From Arthrobotrys musiformis (taxonomy: Eukaryota > Ascomycota > Orbiliomycetes > Orbiliales > Orbiliaceae), in the NCBI GenBank assembly GCA_036971715.1, contig JAVHJL010000002.1, positions 2,884,501-2,948,500 of the forward strand: a DNA stretch of 64,000 nucleotides. The letters run 5' to 3'. Below the pieces are notes generated by a model. It did not search any database, was not told the origin of the DNA, and was given only the letters and a program-made list of their open reading frames with translations. Both the position numbers and the translations under genes were made by a program. Of this stretch, positions 22,900 through 35,098 are shown in pieces; within the stretch, counting starts at the first letter, position 1; each line of letters starts with the position of its first letter.

Positions 22900-23991
22900 C
22901 AGAGGCCGAGCCTGGTGCGAAGTATTTTATGACGATAAATGATGGATCTATTATACGACGAATCAAGAGTTCTGAAACAGAAATCTGAAAGCTGATGTAG
23001 GGCATTTTAGAGACAATCTACGGCCTTTGTCTTTATTCGTGTCAGGATTTCAAAACGTAGTCCCGACGCCAGAAGCAACGATGAATAATGACTGAAGTCA
23101 ACAACGGATTTTCCTCGCTTGATTAGATAAAGAAGGTACATACGTATGTCGTTTGAAATTATGCTACCGGCCAGCCCAATAACATTTTTATTAACCAAAA
23201 TTACGATACATATGAGTAATGCATTAATTGTTTCACAAAAACGGAGTCCGGAAGAGATATCGATATAAGAAAACTGAGCTAGCTGAGAAAGGACCAAAAC
23301 GACTCGCAGGAAATACTGTAAGACACGACTCAATCTACGAAAAATCTAGAGACGAGTCGATTATACCAATCCAGCGCGTAGTATTGTCCCATGGTCGCTT
23401 CAGAGATTCATACTACCCCCTACGTCAACGCAAGTAGGCTAGGTCGACCTGTTGTTTAATTTGTGTTGTGTAGGACCTGAGGGTTACACAACTGCACAGC
23501 TTGATATGTTGTCTCACATCGAACCTGAGTTACACAGTGATCTTAGCTTTAGATCTGTGGAGATTCAGTCGGATACCTACATGCTACACCCAGGCCCGCT
23601 TTGTGGTTTTCGTATCCGCAATTACCGAACATCATGACGGATGCCCATCACCACCATCATGCACACAACAACTGTTCTGCTGACTAATCAAGCCAACGGC
23701 CAAGCTGCCTTTTACCCGAAGTTTATCCGGTCGCAGCCCGCGGAGTGTCGCACATGATGTGCTAGACCTTTTCGAACCTGGTATTCGAGCTTCGGATGGG
23801 GAAGGCCCGTAAAGCGCTGGGATGGCGCGGGGTATTATAACATAAAAATCAATGTCTATATAGAGGTCTGATTCGAACTCAGAGTTGAACTTTCACAACT
23901 CAGATTATTTGTGCTACACCGTCGACTCAAGCTCCCTTCGTATCAATCAGACTACCTCCACTAGAATACAATTCACATTATAAGCTTCATA

Positions 23992-25135
23992 ATGGCAGAG
24001 GAACTCCCTACCGTCCGCTGGGGTATCGTTGGTAAGCTCAACTACAGTACCCTTGGCCTTAATTTCAAGCTTTGTACTAACTATAGAAGCGACTGGCATG
24101 ATCTCCAGCTGGTTCGTCAGCGATCTCCTCCTCCCATCCTGGCCGGAAAAGCGCGCGAACCACATAATCCAATCCATCGGTTCCTCATCCATCTCCAAGG
24201 GCGAGAAGTTTTATGAGGAATACGTCCAGCCAAGCCTTGCCAACAACTCCGGCGTTACTCCCAAAATATACGGATCATATGCGGAGGTCTATAATGATCC
24301 CGACGTAGATGTTGTCTACATTGGGACTCCACATAGCTTCCATAAACAGAATTGTCTCGATGCGATTAACGCTGGGAAGAACGTTTTGTGTGAGAAGGCG
24401 TTCACGTTGACACAGGCGGATGCAAAGGAGGTTACGGATTTGGCAAGAGAGAAGGGTGTATTCCTTATGGAGGCAATGTGGACGAGGTTCTATCCTCTAG
24501 TTAGGGAAATCAGGCGACTATTGTACGAAGAAAAAGCAATCGGACAAGTCTGGCGGACATTCGCCGACTTCGGGCTGTCGTACGACGTGGCTAGCTTGCC
24601 TGATAGCAGTAGATTGAAGGATTTGAGTATGGGAGCTGGATCTCTTCTCGACATCGGTATCTACAGTCTTACCTGGGGTATTTTGACCCTCGAAGAAGAG
24701 GTCGGCAAGGGCGAGCATCCAAAGATTTTGGCGGCTCAAACACTGCAAGGGGGTGTTGAGACGCTGAGTAGCTGGATCTTGAGCTACCCGTCAACGGGTA
24801 GACATGGGATCCTAACTTCAACCACTAATGTTAGGACCGAGAAGACTTTTGCAAGGATAGAAGGTAGCAAAGGTGTCATCACCGTCCGCGGATTTACTTC
24901 TTCACCCGAAAACTTCACACTCAAATTGCATGGTGAAGAGGGTGAAGGAAAGCTATATGAATTCGAGAAACCAGGGAAGGGTTTCTACTGGGAGGCCGAT
25001 GCTGTGGCGGTTGATATAGCAAATGGCAGAAAAGAGAATAAAACTATACCATTAGCGGAGACGGAGAGAATCATGGGTATCATGGATGAGATTCGAAAAC
25101 AGGGCGGGGCAAGGTTCCCTGGAGATACCTTTTAG
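23992..25135 (+). CDS. Gfo/Idh/MocA-family oxidoreductase, dihydrodiol/D-xylose dehydrogenase-like
   Basis: Model: join(23992..24031, 24087..25135), 362 residues. Exon 1 gives MAEELPTVRWGIVG, the start of the NAD(P)-binding Rossmann fold. The intron has a GTAAGC donor, an ACTAAC branch and a TATAG acceptor. Later signatures are VYIGTPHSFHKQNC, GKNVLCEKAFTLT (the usual EKP is EKA here) and MEAMWTRFYPLVREI, typical of trans-1,2-dihydrobenzene-1,2-diol dehydrogenase and NADP-dependent D-xylose dehydrogenase. Family members oxidise sugars or diols in the cytosol with NADP. The length is normal for the family. The nucleotide-binding loop is slightly unusual (GIVGEATGM), so the exact acceptor may differ by a codon or two. 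It converges on the Zn2Cys6 gene. Confidence 0.9.
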
Positions 25136-25325
25136 ATGGATAGCTTTTTTGAACGTATATAATCTAAATTAAAAATGATCACGAAAATGCCCTCAGGGCA
25201 TTGACTCTCACCTAGTAAAACTTATATATACACACGAAAACAAGAACCTTATAAAACAAAACACAAATATACATCCCCTGTTGGCCGAAAGAAGTTTAAG
25301 TTGAATGACCCTGCATTCAAGCAAA

Positions 25326-27648
25326 CTAAACGAAATTCATATCCTCGGTCGCTGGCTCCCACAGTCCTTCAATCCTCACCCGCTCGAATTCTTCTTCCTC
25401 TCTCAAAATCTTTAACGGCCATTCCAGCCATTGAAACCAATCCTTCCCTAACCAATCGACAATCCCCCTAAGTAGAAGCCTTGGGTTCTTCATTAGCCAC
25501 CAGGACCTCAGAACTTCGTCTAGCGGTGGCGACCACTTGGTCGGATCCAACATGGAATCCATCGATGGTGAGTTGATTTGTTTCATTTTGACAACTGCAG
25601 CATAGTAATATGCTAGCAATAGGTATACCCGTTTATCTTTTTCTTTCAGTTTCTCAAGAATGACATGGCAGGATATACCCGGCCACATAAATATTAGCCT
25701 CACCAGAGCTGCCATGGTTCCTTCGGATATCATATCCGGCGTTTCAAGGGTAGTTATGATGCAGACCAAGCGATGAAGAGTCCCGATATCCACCACCATA
25801 CTACCATTGGAAGTTTTATAGAATGGACAATCTTCTCGATCCATCCAAGCGTACCCAGTGTCGTATATCTCGGTCCCTAAGGCGCCAGACGTTCCCCCAT
25901 CACCCTCGGCAGGTGCGTCAGGATCTTCAGCCTCTGTAGCAGCACCAGGGAGTAAGAGTCGCGAAGTTGCCTGGCCTGTTGCTAAAGCTTCAAGAGCCAG
26001 AAGTTTGACACCGCCTCTTTCTTCACCTAATTGAATTACCTCATATAGCTTCTTCGTCACATCCTCTAACGAGTCCCCGACTGCTTCCCGGAATTCGGTA
26101 AATAAATTGGCTTCCCAAACGCCGTGAATGATTTCTCGCGTCCCTACGGTCATTGCAAATTTGGCGATCATCCAGTTATGAATGTCGGTTAATTCCGTCG
26201 CCCACATGTATGCGCCGAGTAGAGCTGAAGTTGCGAACAACCCTTGGGACTCAACGGGGATCTCGCCAGTCTTAGAGACGGTCAGGGCGGCCACGGCGTG
26301 TGCCGCTAGGCATTCTCGGTAGGAGGTCAACCCTTTGACGTAGTGCGAAACCTCCAAAAGTGAAGGGGTGGCCACGCCTTGTAGGTACCGAACATGGGCC
26401 GCAGTTATAGCAATCGTTGTATGATAAAGATATGGATTCTAGAGAAGATAATTGCACGTTAGATGACAATTCCTAAGCTTCGGGAAAGCGTTGTTCTGAC
26501 GAGCGATCTCGTGAATAACAGGATGCTGCTACATACTTTAAACTGTAGATCAAAAGTCAACTGTTTCCAGGGATTCCGATTTGGAGTAACATAAGGAAAC
26601 GTCTGACAAGTAAAGTTTCTGTACGTATTGATGAGATTGTAATCCTGTAAACTTATTTTTACACTAACACCACCTTGTCGCAATCCTGTAGAAGGCGAAG
26701 ACTGCCACAATGAGATTGAACCCGTTGGCGAATCTGAAGGAGTTGCCCGTGAAGAATCGTATCCGAAAGAAGGTCTGGGCGACGCTAACCCACTGATTTC
26801 GACGCTGCCGAACCCAGTAAAAGTCGAAGTTAGGTTCGAGCTTGGCCTCAGAATATACTCGTTCTCGCCACGTAACAAGGATGATTGTTTTGACACGATC
26901 ATAATCTGCGCAAGTTTCTGCCCTTCCTCTAACGCTTGATCGACGGCACTAGCAAGGCCTGGCAATGGAGTTACGAGGACTTCGGCGTCTTCGGTTGTCG
27001 TTGGACTATTACCCTGACTTGTGTCGGTCGGTTCAGTAATAGTATCGTCAATGCCATCGCGTTTTCGTTTCCGAGCGACCGACTTGTTCACATCTACAAA
27101 TGTGAACTTCGAGGGGGCATTGGATTCATTCCGCCTTCGAGATTTCCTCAGCCGCCCCGTCGATTTCGCAGTTGAGCTTTCAGCTGGTGACGGGGTTGAC
27201 CTCGCGCTGGTTTCTTCTAATTTCTCGTACTCGCATGTAGCGCTTCGACGGATACAATTCGAGCATATAGGTCGTCCTTCGTCGCACTGCAAGACCGATA
27301 GTTATACATATTAGCTACAATCCCAGATTTTACCCAGCGCTAGTTTCTGCTCTTCGTATTTTTCATTTCTGTAATTTCATCTTTTGTGTAAAGCATTGGG
27401 ACAAGTTGGAAATCGTCATAGTTGACGAATTTCGCTTTGTTGTATTTTGTCGCGTATCCTGTGTTGTCGACATGGCCTCTTGTAAGGGGCCAAATGCGAA
27501 GGGATGGGATTTGAAGGGCTGGATCGGAAATATGTACCTTGATACGTCTCTCTTTGCATCCCCTGCAGCCGGTGCGGCTCTTATTGTGGAAACGCCGCGT
27601 CCGAGGTACAGCTGATCCGGTGCTCTCGGCAGGGCTTGCCGGCAGCAT
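25326..27648 (-). CDS. Zn2Cys6 transcription factor, Upc2-like type
   Basis: Model: complement(join(25326..26438, 26537..27286, 27538..27648)), 657 residues, all introns in phase 0. The binuclear zinc cluster is complete, C28-x2-C31-x6-C38-x6-C45-x2-C48-x6-C55. It is preceded by the basic RRFHNKSRTG stretch seen in sterol-uptake-control (Upc2-like) factors. The first intron splits the cluster just before the third Cys. Residues 60-200 are a Ser/Thr-rich linker with a basic patch (RKRKRD) that may be a nuclear localisation signal. The C-terminal 400 residues fit the fungal-specific regulatory domain (NPYLYHTTIAITAAHVRYLQ is the conserved start). A nuclear DNA-binding regulator; targets unknown. 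The N-terminal start is the only ATG before the cluster. Confidence 0.92.
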
Positions 27649-29191
27649 GGTTCTTAGTACGTGTGCTCGTATATCGTATAATTACCTAGTCTCCGTTTCT
27701 CCAGGTGGCACCTTCCGGGGCGAAACGTTTTACGGCTGCCTGAGTTCTGCAAAACAAGGCCGGGAAACGAATCACAATGTACGTTCCTGCGTCAGACAAG
27801 CAAAGCTTAAGTAACCGGAGGATGAAAAAACAACGATATGCGATATACGAAAAGGAAAAGTTATCGAAGAGTAATGATGCAATGCCAAAAAAAGGTTTTC
27901 TTGGGGGCGGCGGGTATTCTTCGCTGACTATACGGTAGTTCTGGACAGGATTCGGTGGACTAGTTAAGCTGGAATAAATGTTGCCGCAAAGACTTCCGCA
28001 TTGGGTACATGTCGAGGACCAAAGCAGCCAAGCTAATGCCTACGCAACCGCTTACGTTCAGGAGATGTTATTCGAAGAACGGAACAAGCCGTGTCGATTA
28101 GATAATTCGTCTCGGCGGCCGTTTAAGCTCAGCCTTAAGCTTCGTTGTCGAAGGTTGTGCTAATCTCAAACCTGCAAAGCTTGGGCCGGAATCCCTGCCT
28201 CGTATAACCATCGAAGTCCTGAATTTCCTCTTTGGGACCGTATAGAGGCCGCAACGCATTTCTCGACGTACAGAGCCGCCCCCTCGTTTCTCATTTTGTT
28301 TTCGAGAACCCATAGTAAGACGCCTTCGAAGCATAGCTCCGGATTTTCTCTGAAATTAATTTTCCGGGCTATAGTTACATCCGCAGCTATTCTTGTCCAT
28401 TGTAGAAATTAAGGTGGATCAGATATGTGGCCAAGCCGCATTCAATATCAATTTACTGCTGCGGACCCGACGCAAAACATGCCCCCGAGCCCCCCGATTG
28501 ACCTATGAATTGAAGCCCGGCCCATCAGGCATCCGGAAAGGCTTATCTCATGTAGATGCAGACTTGTACCTAGAGTTTTCGCCTCTGCATTCTCCCAAAA
28601 CCAGCAAACCTTTAAATCCACTACTCTTAAAAGCTTACGAATCCCATGTGGCGGATATGCTTTCGCTTTAGAATCTCGTTTTACTTTGTTTTATGTCGCT
28701 CGCGCTCTTCGGTCTTCGGTCTTCGTATAAACGATTTCCCTTTTTGGACATTCGTCGACAACCAACCGTTTTGAACGCCTTATCGATTCTCGGCTCTATA
28801 AGTAGCCTGTCGGATCTTGGGATTCTCCTGAATACGTTTACCAACTCCACAAGCAAAACTACACGGCACCAACTATCACCTTCTGAACCACACATCCCGT
28901 TGCCAATTTTATCTCTGGTGACTTTGGGGCTTCTTTTCGCAGTAATATTTCACAGGCCGCGTCGACATCTATTTCGTTTCTCAATTGAAATTTAAGCCTC
29001 TCGTTCGAAGCCTTCGTCATAACGTTGTATTCCTACTTGATCAAAATTAAAGATTACGAATCGGGTACTCCACTTATATCGCCTTGCAATCGGCCTTGAT
29101 CTTAGTATCTTGAGATCTTTGTCTAAACCCTATTTTGGGTAGCTAAGCGCACCAACCTTGCGGCTCGGAGTATAGACGGAGATTTGACATC
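27649..29191. other. Intergenic spacer between divergent genes
   Basis: About 1.5 kb carrying the promoters of the Zn2Cys6 gene (-) and the RTA1-like gene (+). Frames at 28393-28671 and 28693-28995 (+) have no supporting features. Confidence 0.5.
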
Positions 29192-30411
29192 ATGGGTGCT
29201 CCGGTTATCGATACCTCGCCAGACAATGGCCGTGGCGGCTGGGTTCCATATTACTACTGGCCCAGCTTGCCGGCTGCGGCTATTTTCGTCGCTCTTTTCG
29301 CGATCTGCGGTGCCATTCATATCTACCGCCTGTTCAAGTACAAGGGGTGGTACTTCATTCCTTTCATCATCGGTGTAATCTGTAAGTTTTTTCCACCTTG
29401 GAGGCCTTTGAAAACCTCAAACCTGCGATCGGAGCTAACTCGGTATCTTAAACGAATCTACAGTCCAAGCAGTTGGTTATGCCGGCCGTATCGGATCTCA
29501 CTATGACTTCAACTCTCTTACCTTCTTCATTATGCAATCTCTTCTCATCTTGCTCGCTCCCGCCCTTTTCGCCGCGTCTATTTACATGACACTTAGTCGT
29601 CTTGCGATCGCATTGCACGCTGAAAATCTCCTTATCATCCGCGCAAGATGGCTTACTACTTTCTTTGTCACCGGTGACGTTCTTTCTTTCCTCGCACAGA
29701 GCGCCGGTATGTCAATCGACTTCTTTCCACAGGCTTTGTTAAGATACCACAATTGAAATACAACATGCTAATATGTTACTATAGGAGGTGGTATGATGGC
29801 AAAGGGCGATCCAGAGGGCGCTGACCGCGGCCAAAAAATCATCATGGGTGGTCTCTTCATCCAAATTTTCTTCTTCGGCGGATTCATCATCATCGCCACT
29901 ATCTTCCACACTCGTCTAAACAAATCGCCCTCCCATGTCCATGAAAAGATCAAGGGTCGCAAATATCTTCTCACAATGTACTTAGCCAACGGACTCATCC
30001 TCGTTCGTTCCCTCTTCAGAGTTATCGAATACATCATGCCTCACGATGGTCCCCTCATGAAGAACGAAGCATACCTTTATATTTTCGACGCACTTTTGAT
30101 GTTCTTCGTTGTCGCTGTCTACCTGGTCGTCAAGCCTTACGGCGAGATCTTTGACGAATGGAAGCGAAGGAAGGATCTGGGAGATTTGGAATTGACCAGG
30201 AGGTAAGCAAAATTATTTTCATTTTTCTCATTTTCCCGCTTCCTTTCCTTTTTCGCTGCGATTGTGGACATATAGCCAACATAACATTTTTTCTGGCGCC
30301 TCCAGAGACCGACCCCAAGAAAGAGAAGCTATGACTTCCGGCGGCGATATCGAGTCTGCTCTCTCCAGCAGGAGCTTTTCAGAGCAAAAGCCCTCCAGCT
30401 CCCGCAGATAG
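29192..30411 (+). CDS. RTA1-like seven-helix membrane protein
   Basis: Model: join(29192..29381, 29464..29706, 29785..30202, 30306..30411), 318 residues, frame kept. Family marks are FQAVGYAGRIGS after TM2, a long TM3-TM5 block, and the signature LVRSLFRVIEYIMP followed by an acidic NEAYLYIFDALLMFF helix. Seven hydrophobic helices can be counted. RTA1/RSB1-like proteins sit in the plasma membrane and are linked to resistance to 7-aminocholesterol or release of long-chain bases; whether they are transporters is debated. The last exon adds a Ser-rich cytosolic tail. The length is typical of the family. Confidence 0.92.
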
Positions 30412-31625
30412 TGCTCTCGTCCTAGAGATACTATGTCTATATTCATCTACACCATAGACGTCGGTATATGTTGACAACATATATATACCAAAACACCCCC
30501 TACATCTCACGATTGATGCCGCAATACTCAAACAACTTCCTTTTTGCTTGCTTCTGGGCCGCAGTTTTAAATTTTGGTCGTTTGCGTGTTGTTGGGTTCA
30601 TTTGTTAATTTTTCTTCTTTCCTGGATTTTTCCTGGTTGTTTTCAGTTATAGATCTTCGTACTTGGTTCCTCAGCGTCACGCGGCAGTTGATGATGCTAG
30701 CTCGTATAGAGAACTGGCATAAAATCATAGAATCGGACTATTCCCTTTATCGACTCTAAAAACCCCAATTCTCTCTATTTCTACATCTCGACCCCCAGAT
30801 TTTGTCTTTTCATTTGTATATTCCCTTGATTTCCTTTGTCATCTAGCCCGGTTTCCTTGCGTTTTATCCCTTTTGCCTACATCCTTTTTCTTGTACAGCT
30901 CTTCCTAGAAATTATACAAAGCGTAATGCGCACGGTGTCTCTTATTCGTCCCAGAAAACCTCTATACTCAAAATAAAAAATTTGTTCTACGCACGGCCTA
31001 CGAAGAGAAAAGTCCCAGAAAAATACCCTTGAAACTTCCCACTATATTAATTACGTTTCACTGACTCCTTTCTCCCTATGTATTTTAAAGAATGAGCGTC
31101 TCTTCATGGGTAAATCTATACGATAACCGAGCTCCAATCGCACACTCCTCCTGATAACAATACTACATTTTCCAACAAACCGGATGTCCCACGACCCGGG
31201 CACCCCGGTCGTCGGGGGCTCGGGGGTTATGCATGTATACCCAAAACTTGGTTGATGGTAAGACGATCATGACGAATGCTGCAGATAGACATCGATGCGT
31301 TACGTATACATACTGTGCAGCCTGCTCGTATAATAATGTTGTACTGTACTGCACTGCACTGACTGTACGTGTAATAAACCTTTTTTTCTATTCCGGGTGT
31401 TTATTCTAAACTAGGTATCCAAAAAAACCGATACACCGCACACCATGAACTATATGTACATAGCTATCCGATACCGAACCCCCCACGCGCATGCAATCGC
31501 ATAACAAGAATAAAAGTAGACAAAAATGCTCTAGGCAGCATGTACACGCAAAACCCCAGCCCCAAATGAGCATCCAATAGACCAAAAAAGACAGGAGCTA
31601 TCTCCCACCTCGACAGAACTCTCTT
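30412..31625. other. Spacer between convergent genes
   Basis: About 1.2 kb of T-rich and pyrimidine-rich sequence between the 3' ends of the RTA1-like and carboxypeptidase genes. I see nothing beyond likely terminators. Confidence 0.5.
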
Positions 31626-33451
31626 TTACTTGGACAAATTCTTAACTCGTCCCAAAAGGTACTCGAGGTGTCTATACCCCGCCGCAGGCTGATACTGCGG
31701 CACCATATGCCCCGCCAACTTGATCTCAATATACGTAAGCCCCCTCTCCTCATGCCAAACCCCCAACTCTCCCTGCCCGTCATAAGGCACCACGAACTTC
31801 CTACTCGGCTTCTTCGAAAACCCGCGCTTACCACCCCAAACCATGTTATTCAACGATATCAGCGTTCCGTCAGCTATCAGGATGAAATCTAACAATCCGT
31901 GAGCTACAACCGTTCGTTCGCTCTTCTCTACCACTCGGGCGAGAACGCCGCCTGGAACCGGGTAGGGGGATTTATCCCCGCCGATGAATACGTCTTTGGA
32001 ACTACATTCTTCCCATTCGATGAGGGGTGCGTTGATCGCCTTTTGGACCTCGGGGCGGTTGAAGTAGATTTTGGCGCCTTCGGGTAGGTAACCGAACGAG
32101 CCTGGGAAACCGAGGACGTCCCAGAGGTTTGGACATGTGGTCATGATGTGGTAGATGTTGAAGCACGGGTTTATCTTTACAGCGCGTTCGAAGACCCCTA
32201 TATCACCACAATTAGATCGAACCGCCCTTTCAAAAGCCGAGGAGAACTGAGGATGTGGTATTAAACTTACGATTCCAGATCTGGCAGTCGGACGGGATCG
32301 CGGTTCTATTCAGCGGGCCCTTTGGCGGGAAAGTCATTCCCTGTTTATAGATTTCAGTAAAGCCGCAGGAGTCGGCTGTCTTTTTAAGACGGGCGACTTC
32401 TTCGTCTGGGAAGTTGAAGATTGCATTGTTGCGTTCGAGGAATGGGACCACGGGGACTTCTTCTAAGAAAAGGTCCTCGTCGATACTTGGGTCGTATAGC
32501 ATTGATCCCTTGAAATTGAAGGTTTTTGTGTCGGTGCTGTTCAGCATTGCATCGGCGATATAAGGGATGTATTTTCTACGTCATCATTAGCTTCATCTCG
32601 AAGTATAATTGAATAAGAGCGGGAGTAGGCGGTTTACCCAGCATAAGACTCCCCGGTAAGCCAGATGCGCTTCCCATGGAGACTAAACTTATCCACAAAG
32701 TTTTTCAAAAATCCCAGGAACTGCTCCGCTAGATCCAACTCGCTCATGAGGTTAGGTTCACCCTGTGTAAACCCGGTCCCTACATCCCTTCCGTTAACCC
32801 AACGAACCATACATACGATCTCTAGCAGCCTAAAGGGCGAACGTACCAACAGGTTGCTCAACCCAGACCATATTAGTCAGATTGACCCAAGTGTATTGAT
32901 TCTGCACTGGCAAGAAAGTTCCGTATTTCCATGTAAACGGGCCGTTTTCCTGCAACAATCCCTCGAGAGAGCTACACCCGGGACCACCATTAAGCCAAAT
33001 GACCAAGTCATCCTTCGTCTCCGCTCCACCGGTGGATGGGAAGAACCAAAACCAGAGCTTCCTAGACTCGGTTTTGGAAGTAGAGATCGGGAGGAGACCG
33101 GCGTAAGACTCTGGAATATCGAAGTGGACGTCAGGGATTGCGCCACGGGTACCATTGACCCAGAATTCTATATATTATCTCTTGTTAGACCCGTCCTTAG
33201 AGTTCGAGCAGCCATGGGCCCGGAGAGGAATGAGGATTGATACCTCTCGTCTTCTTGTTGTAGAATTTAGACTTCTTTCGATTAATCCGGTCTGTAAGAG
33301 GAGTGTACCGCTCCTGGTTCCGATTGACGCTCTCCGCCCTCAATTCATCATAAAGTTTCTTGATAGCTCGCGGGGATTTATTCCAACCAGAGGAAGCCAG
33401 GGCAGCCGTGGCGAAGAGAAACCCAAGGAGTGTGAAAAATACGACCTTCAT
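31626..33451 (-). CDS. Secreted serine carboxypeptidase (peptidase family S10)
   Basis: Model: complement(join(31626..32197, 32271..32575, 32638..32779, 32847..33167, 33244..33451)), 515 residues, frame kept across four introns. Signal peptide 1-19 (MKVVFFTLLGFLFATAALA), then a basic propeptide-like region. Family motifs: WLNGGPGCSSLEGLLQENGP (oxyanion hole), WVEQPVGTGF, GESYAG with nucleophile Ser221, GLLDF with Asp429, and LAGHMVP with His489. The C-terminal part (NMVWGGKRGF) resembles the Aspergillus CpdS type. It should remove C-terminal residues from peptides outside the cell or in the vacuole, at acid pH. There is no C-terminal membrane helix, so it is not a KEX1-type Golgi enzyme. Several Asn-x-Ser/Thr glycosylation sites are present. 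Confidence 0.95.
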
Positions 33452-35098
33452 TTTGAAATACCCAGGCACCTTGGACGGCGACGTATAAAGAACCTCGACG
33501 GGGCTATAACAAACGGCAATGCAGCGCACGCACAAAATAGAAAATCGCAATCAGCCACAATAAACCCCCGCCGAATGAATTTACAAAGAAATCCAATCAA
33601 AAAAACGAGTAGGAATGGAATCAAAAGCTACTCGCGCTCGAGTATGCAGTAATAAATGGGTATATACCGCATTGCGCTCGTATATTTATACGTCGGACCC
33701 AACGTGGGGATCGCCAGTCTCGTGCGCGACGAACGTCGCTCGTTCCAACACTAATTATAATCCGCAAGCCCGTTCGGGAAGGTAGCGCCTTATCCGTCGT
33801 ATCCGGGAAATGTCAAGCATGAGCCATCGATCATCTTCGGTGCCTGAAAGCAGACAAAGGAGCAAGAAGAAAATTGCGGAGAATCAGAAAGCTTGAACGG
33901 GAACAAGCATTCTGGGCAGGCCGGGTTTGATAGTATCGTGAAAAATGGTACCTTCCTTTTTACTGCTGGCGGCGGACGATCTCGGCCCTTTATGAGAGAT
34001 AACAATCGCGCTGCACCGCAGAGCCATGGCGGAGATAAAGGAGAGAGAGGGCTGCAAATTTGCAAAGAAGGACAAATAACCATTGGTCGTGCTGTAAGGG
34101 CCATCCTCAAGCCGGCCAGAACGGTGATGCTGTTCATTTCAATTCAGCCACAGCACATGCTGCGTGTCGACCCCTTGCTACATATGTGCGTGTGATGTTG
34201 TTCAGAATAGCTGGTTCTGGCGAAGGGCGTCACAGGCCTCGCAAGGGAAGTTCCGCGCGGCCAAGCTCTAGAACCGTGGGTCAAACCATTTAAACCACAC
34301 ATGCGAAGTATTATGTTTATTAATTGATTCAGGATGATGTTAGTATGAGTATTAGAGACCAAAAGTGTAGATAAGAATCCTTTAGCATCATGATAGATGA
34401 CGATGCTCCAGAGTAGTAGCTTCCCCATTGTAACCTTCCACCGTTGATACCTGCTTCATCCAGCAGGTCGTCGTTCAGCTATGATCATGTCCATGTCGGC
34501 CAAAGTGAATGCAGGTTAGGTTAGGTTCTGAGGGGATGTGTTGGTCACACAGGCAATTTCTCGGCCAATCCAAACCTCGGCAGCACAAACCGGCTCTGTA
34601 TCACCACGTTCCGGACTCGCTGCTAGTTCGGGCGCTACAGCAGCTGCAATTGGCAGGATTTGGCGTGGGATACGTAAGCTCTGAGCATGGGATGAAGCCG
34701 GATTCACATTGATATCAATGGAGCTATATCTTTCATATTGCGCTCTTTCTCACGATCGTTTCATGATAAGCTTCACTGCGTCGTATATATTACTTATCTC
34801 CGCCCAGCTTGCCGCGACATAACGAGATCCACCCGTGGCAATTCATATTTGCCAAAACCCCCATGATATGATCTGAGCATAATATAATATGGCATGTTTT
34901 GATCTATACTATACACTAGTGTTCAATTTGGTAGTACAATAGCCAAACAATGGACTCGAGACTTCGACCTCGCCTTCAGCTCCTATCTAGGCCCAACCAA
35001 CTTACACGCATGATTACCTGGTAACCGCTAGACCTAGCTAATATGGGTATGCACGCCAATGCATATACGACACGCATATATATGCATAACGTTAATAC
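33452..35098. other. Intergenic spacer
   Basis: About 1.6 kb holding the carboxypeptidase promoter and the terminator of the next minus-strand gene. Short frames at 33790-34137 (-) and 33893-34293 (+) overlap on opposite strands and lack support. Confidence 0.5.

Larger units (their letters stand above)
21293..23991. other. Long AT-rich spacer with a candidate microprotein gene
   Basis: About 2.7 kb. Apart from the 33-codon minus-strand frame and its TATA motif (listed separately) I see only doubtful frames: 21782-22186 (+, 134 codons, no features) and 23007-23333 (-, hydrophobic but typical of AT-rich noise). The last 200 bases should hold the oxidoreductase promoter. Confidence 0.4.

Noticed and set aside
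23007..23333. Hydrophobic minus-strand frame of 108 codons
   Set aside because: Hydrophobicity follows from AT-rich codons; no helix pattern, start context or neighbour support.
24029..24086. N-terminal extension of the oxidoreductase frame read through its intron
   Set aside because: It uses a non-ATG start; splicing from the ATG at 23992 gives the expected Rossmann start WGIVG.
34514..34527. Two adjacent TTAGG-like units suggesting telomere repeat
   Set aside because: Only two partial units, no array; chance.
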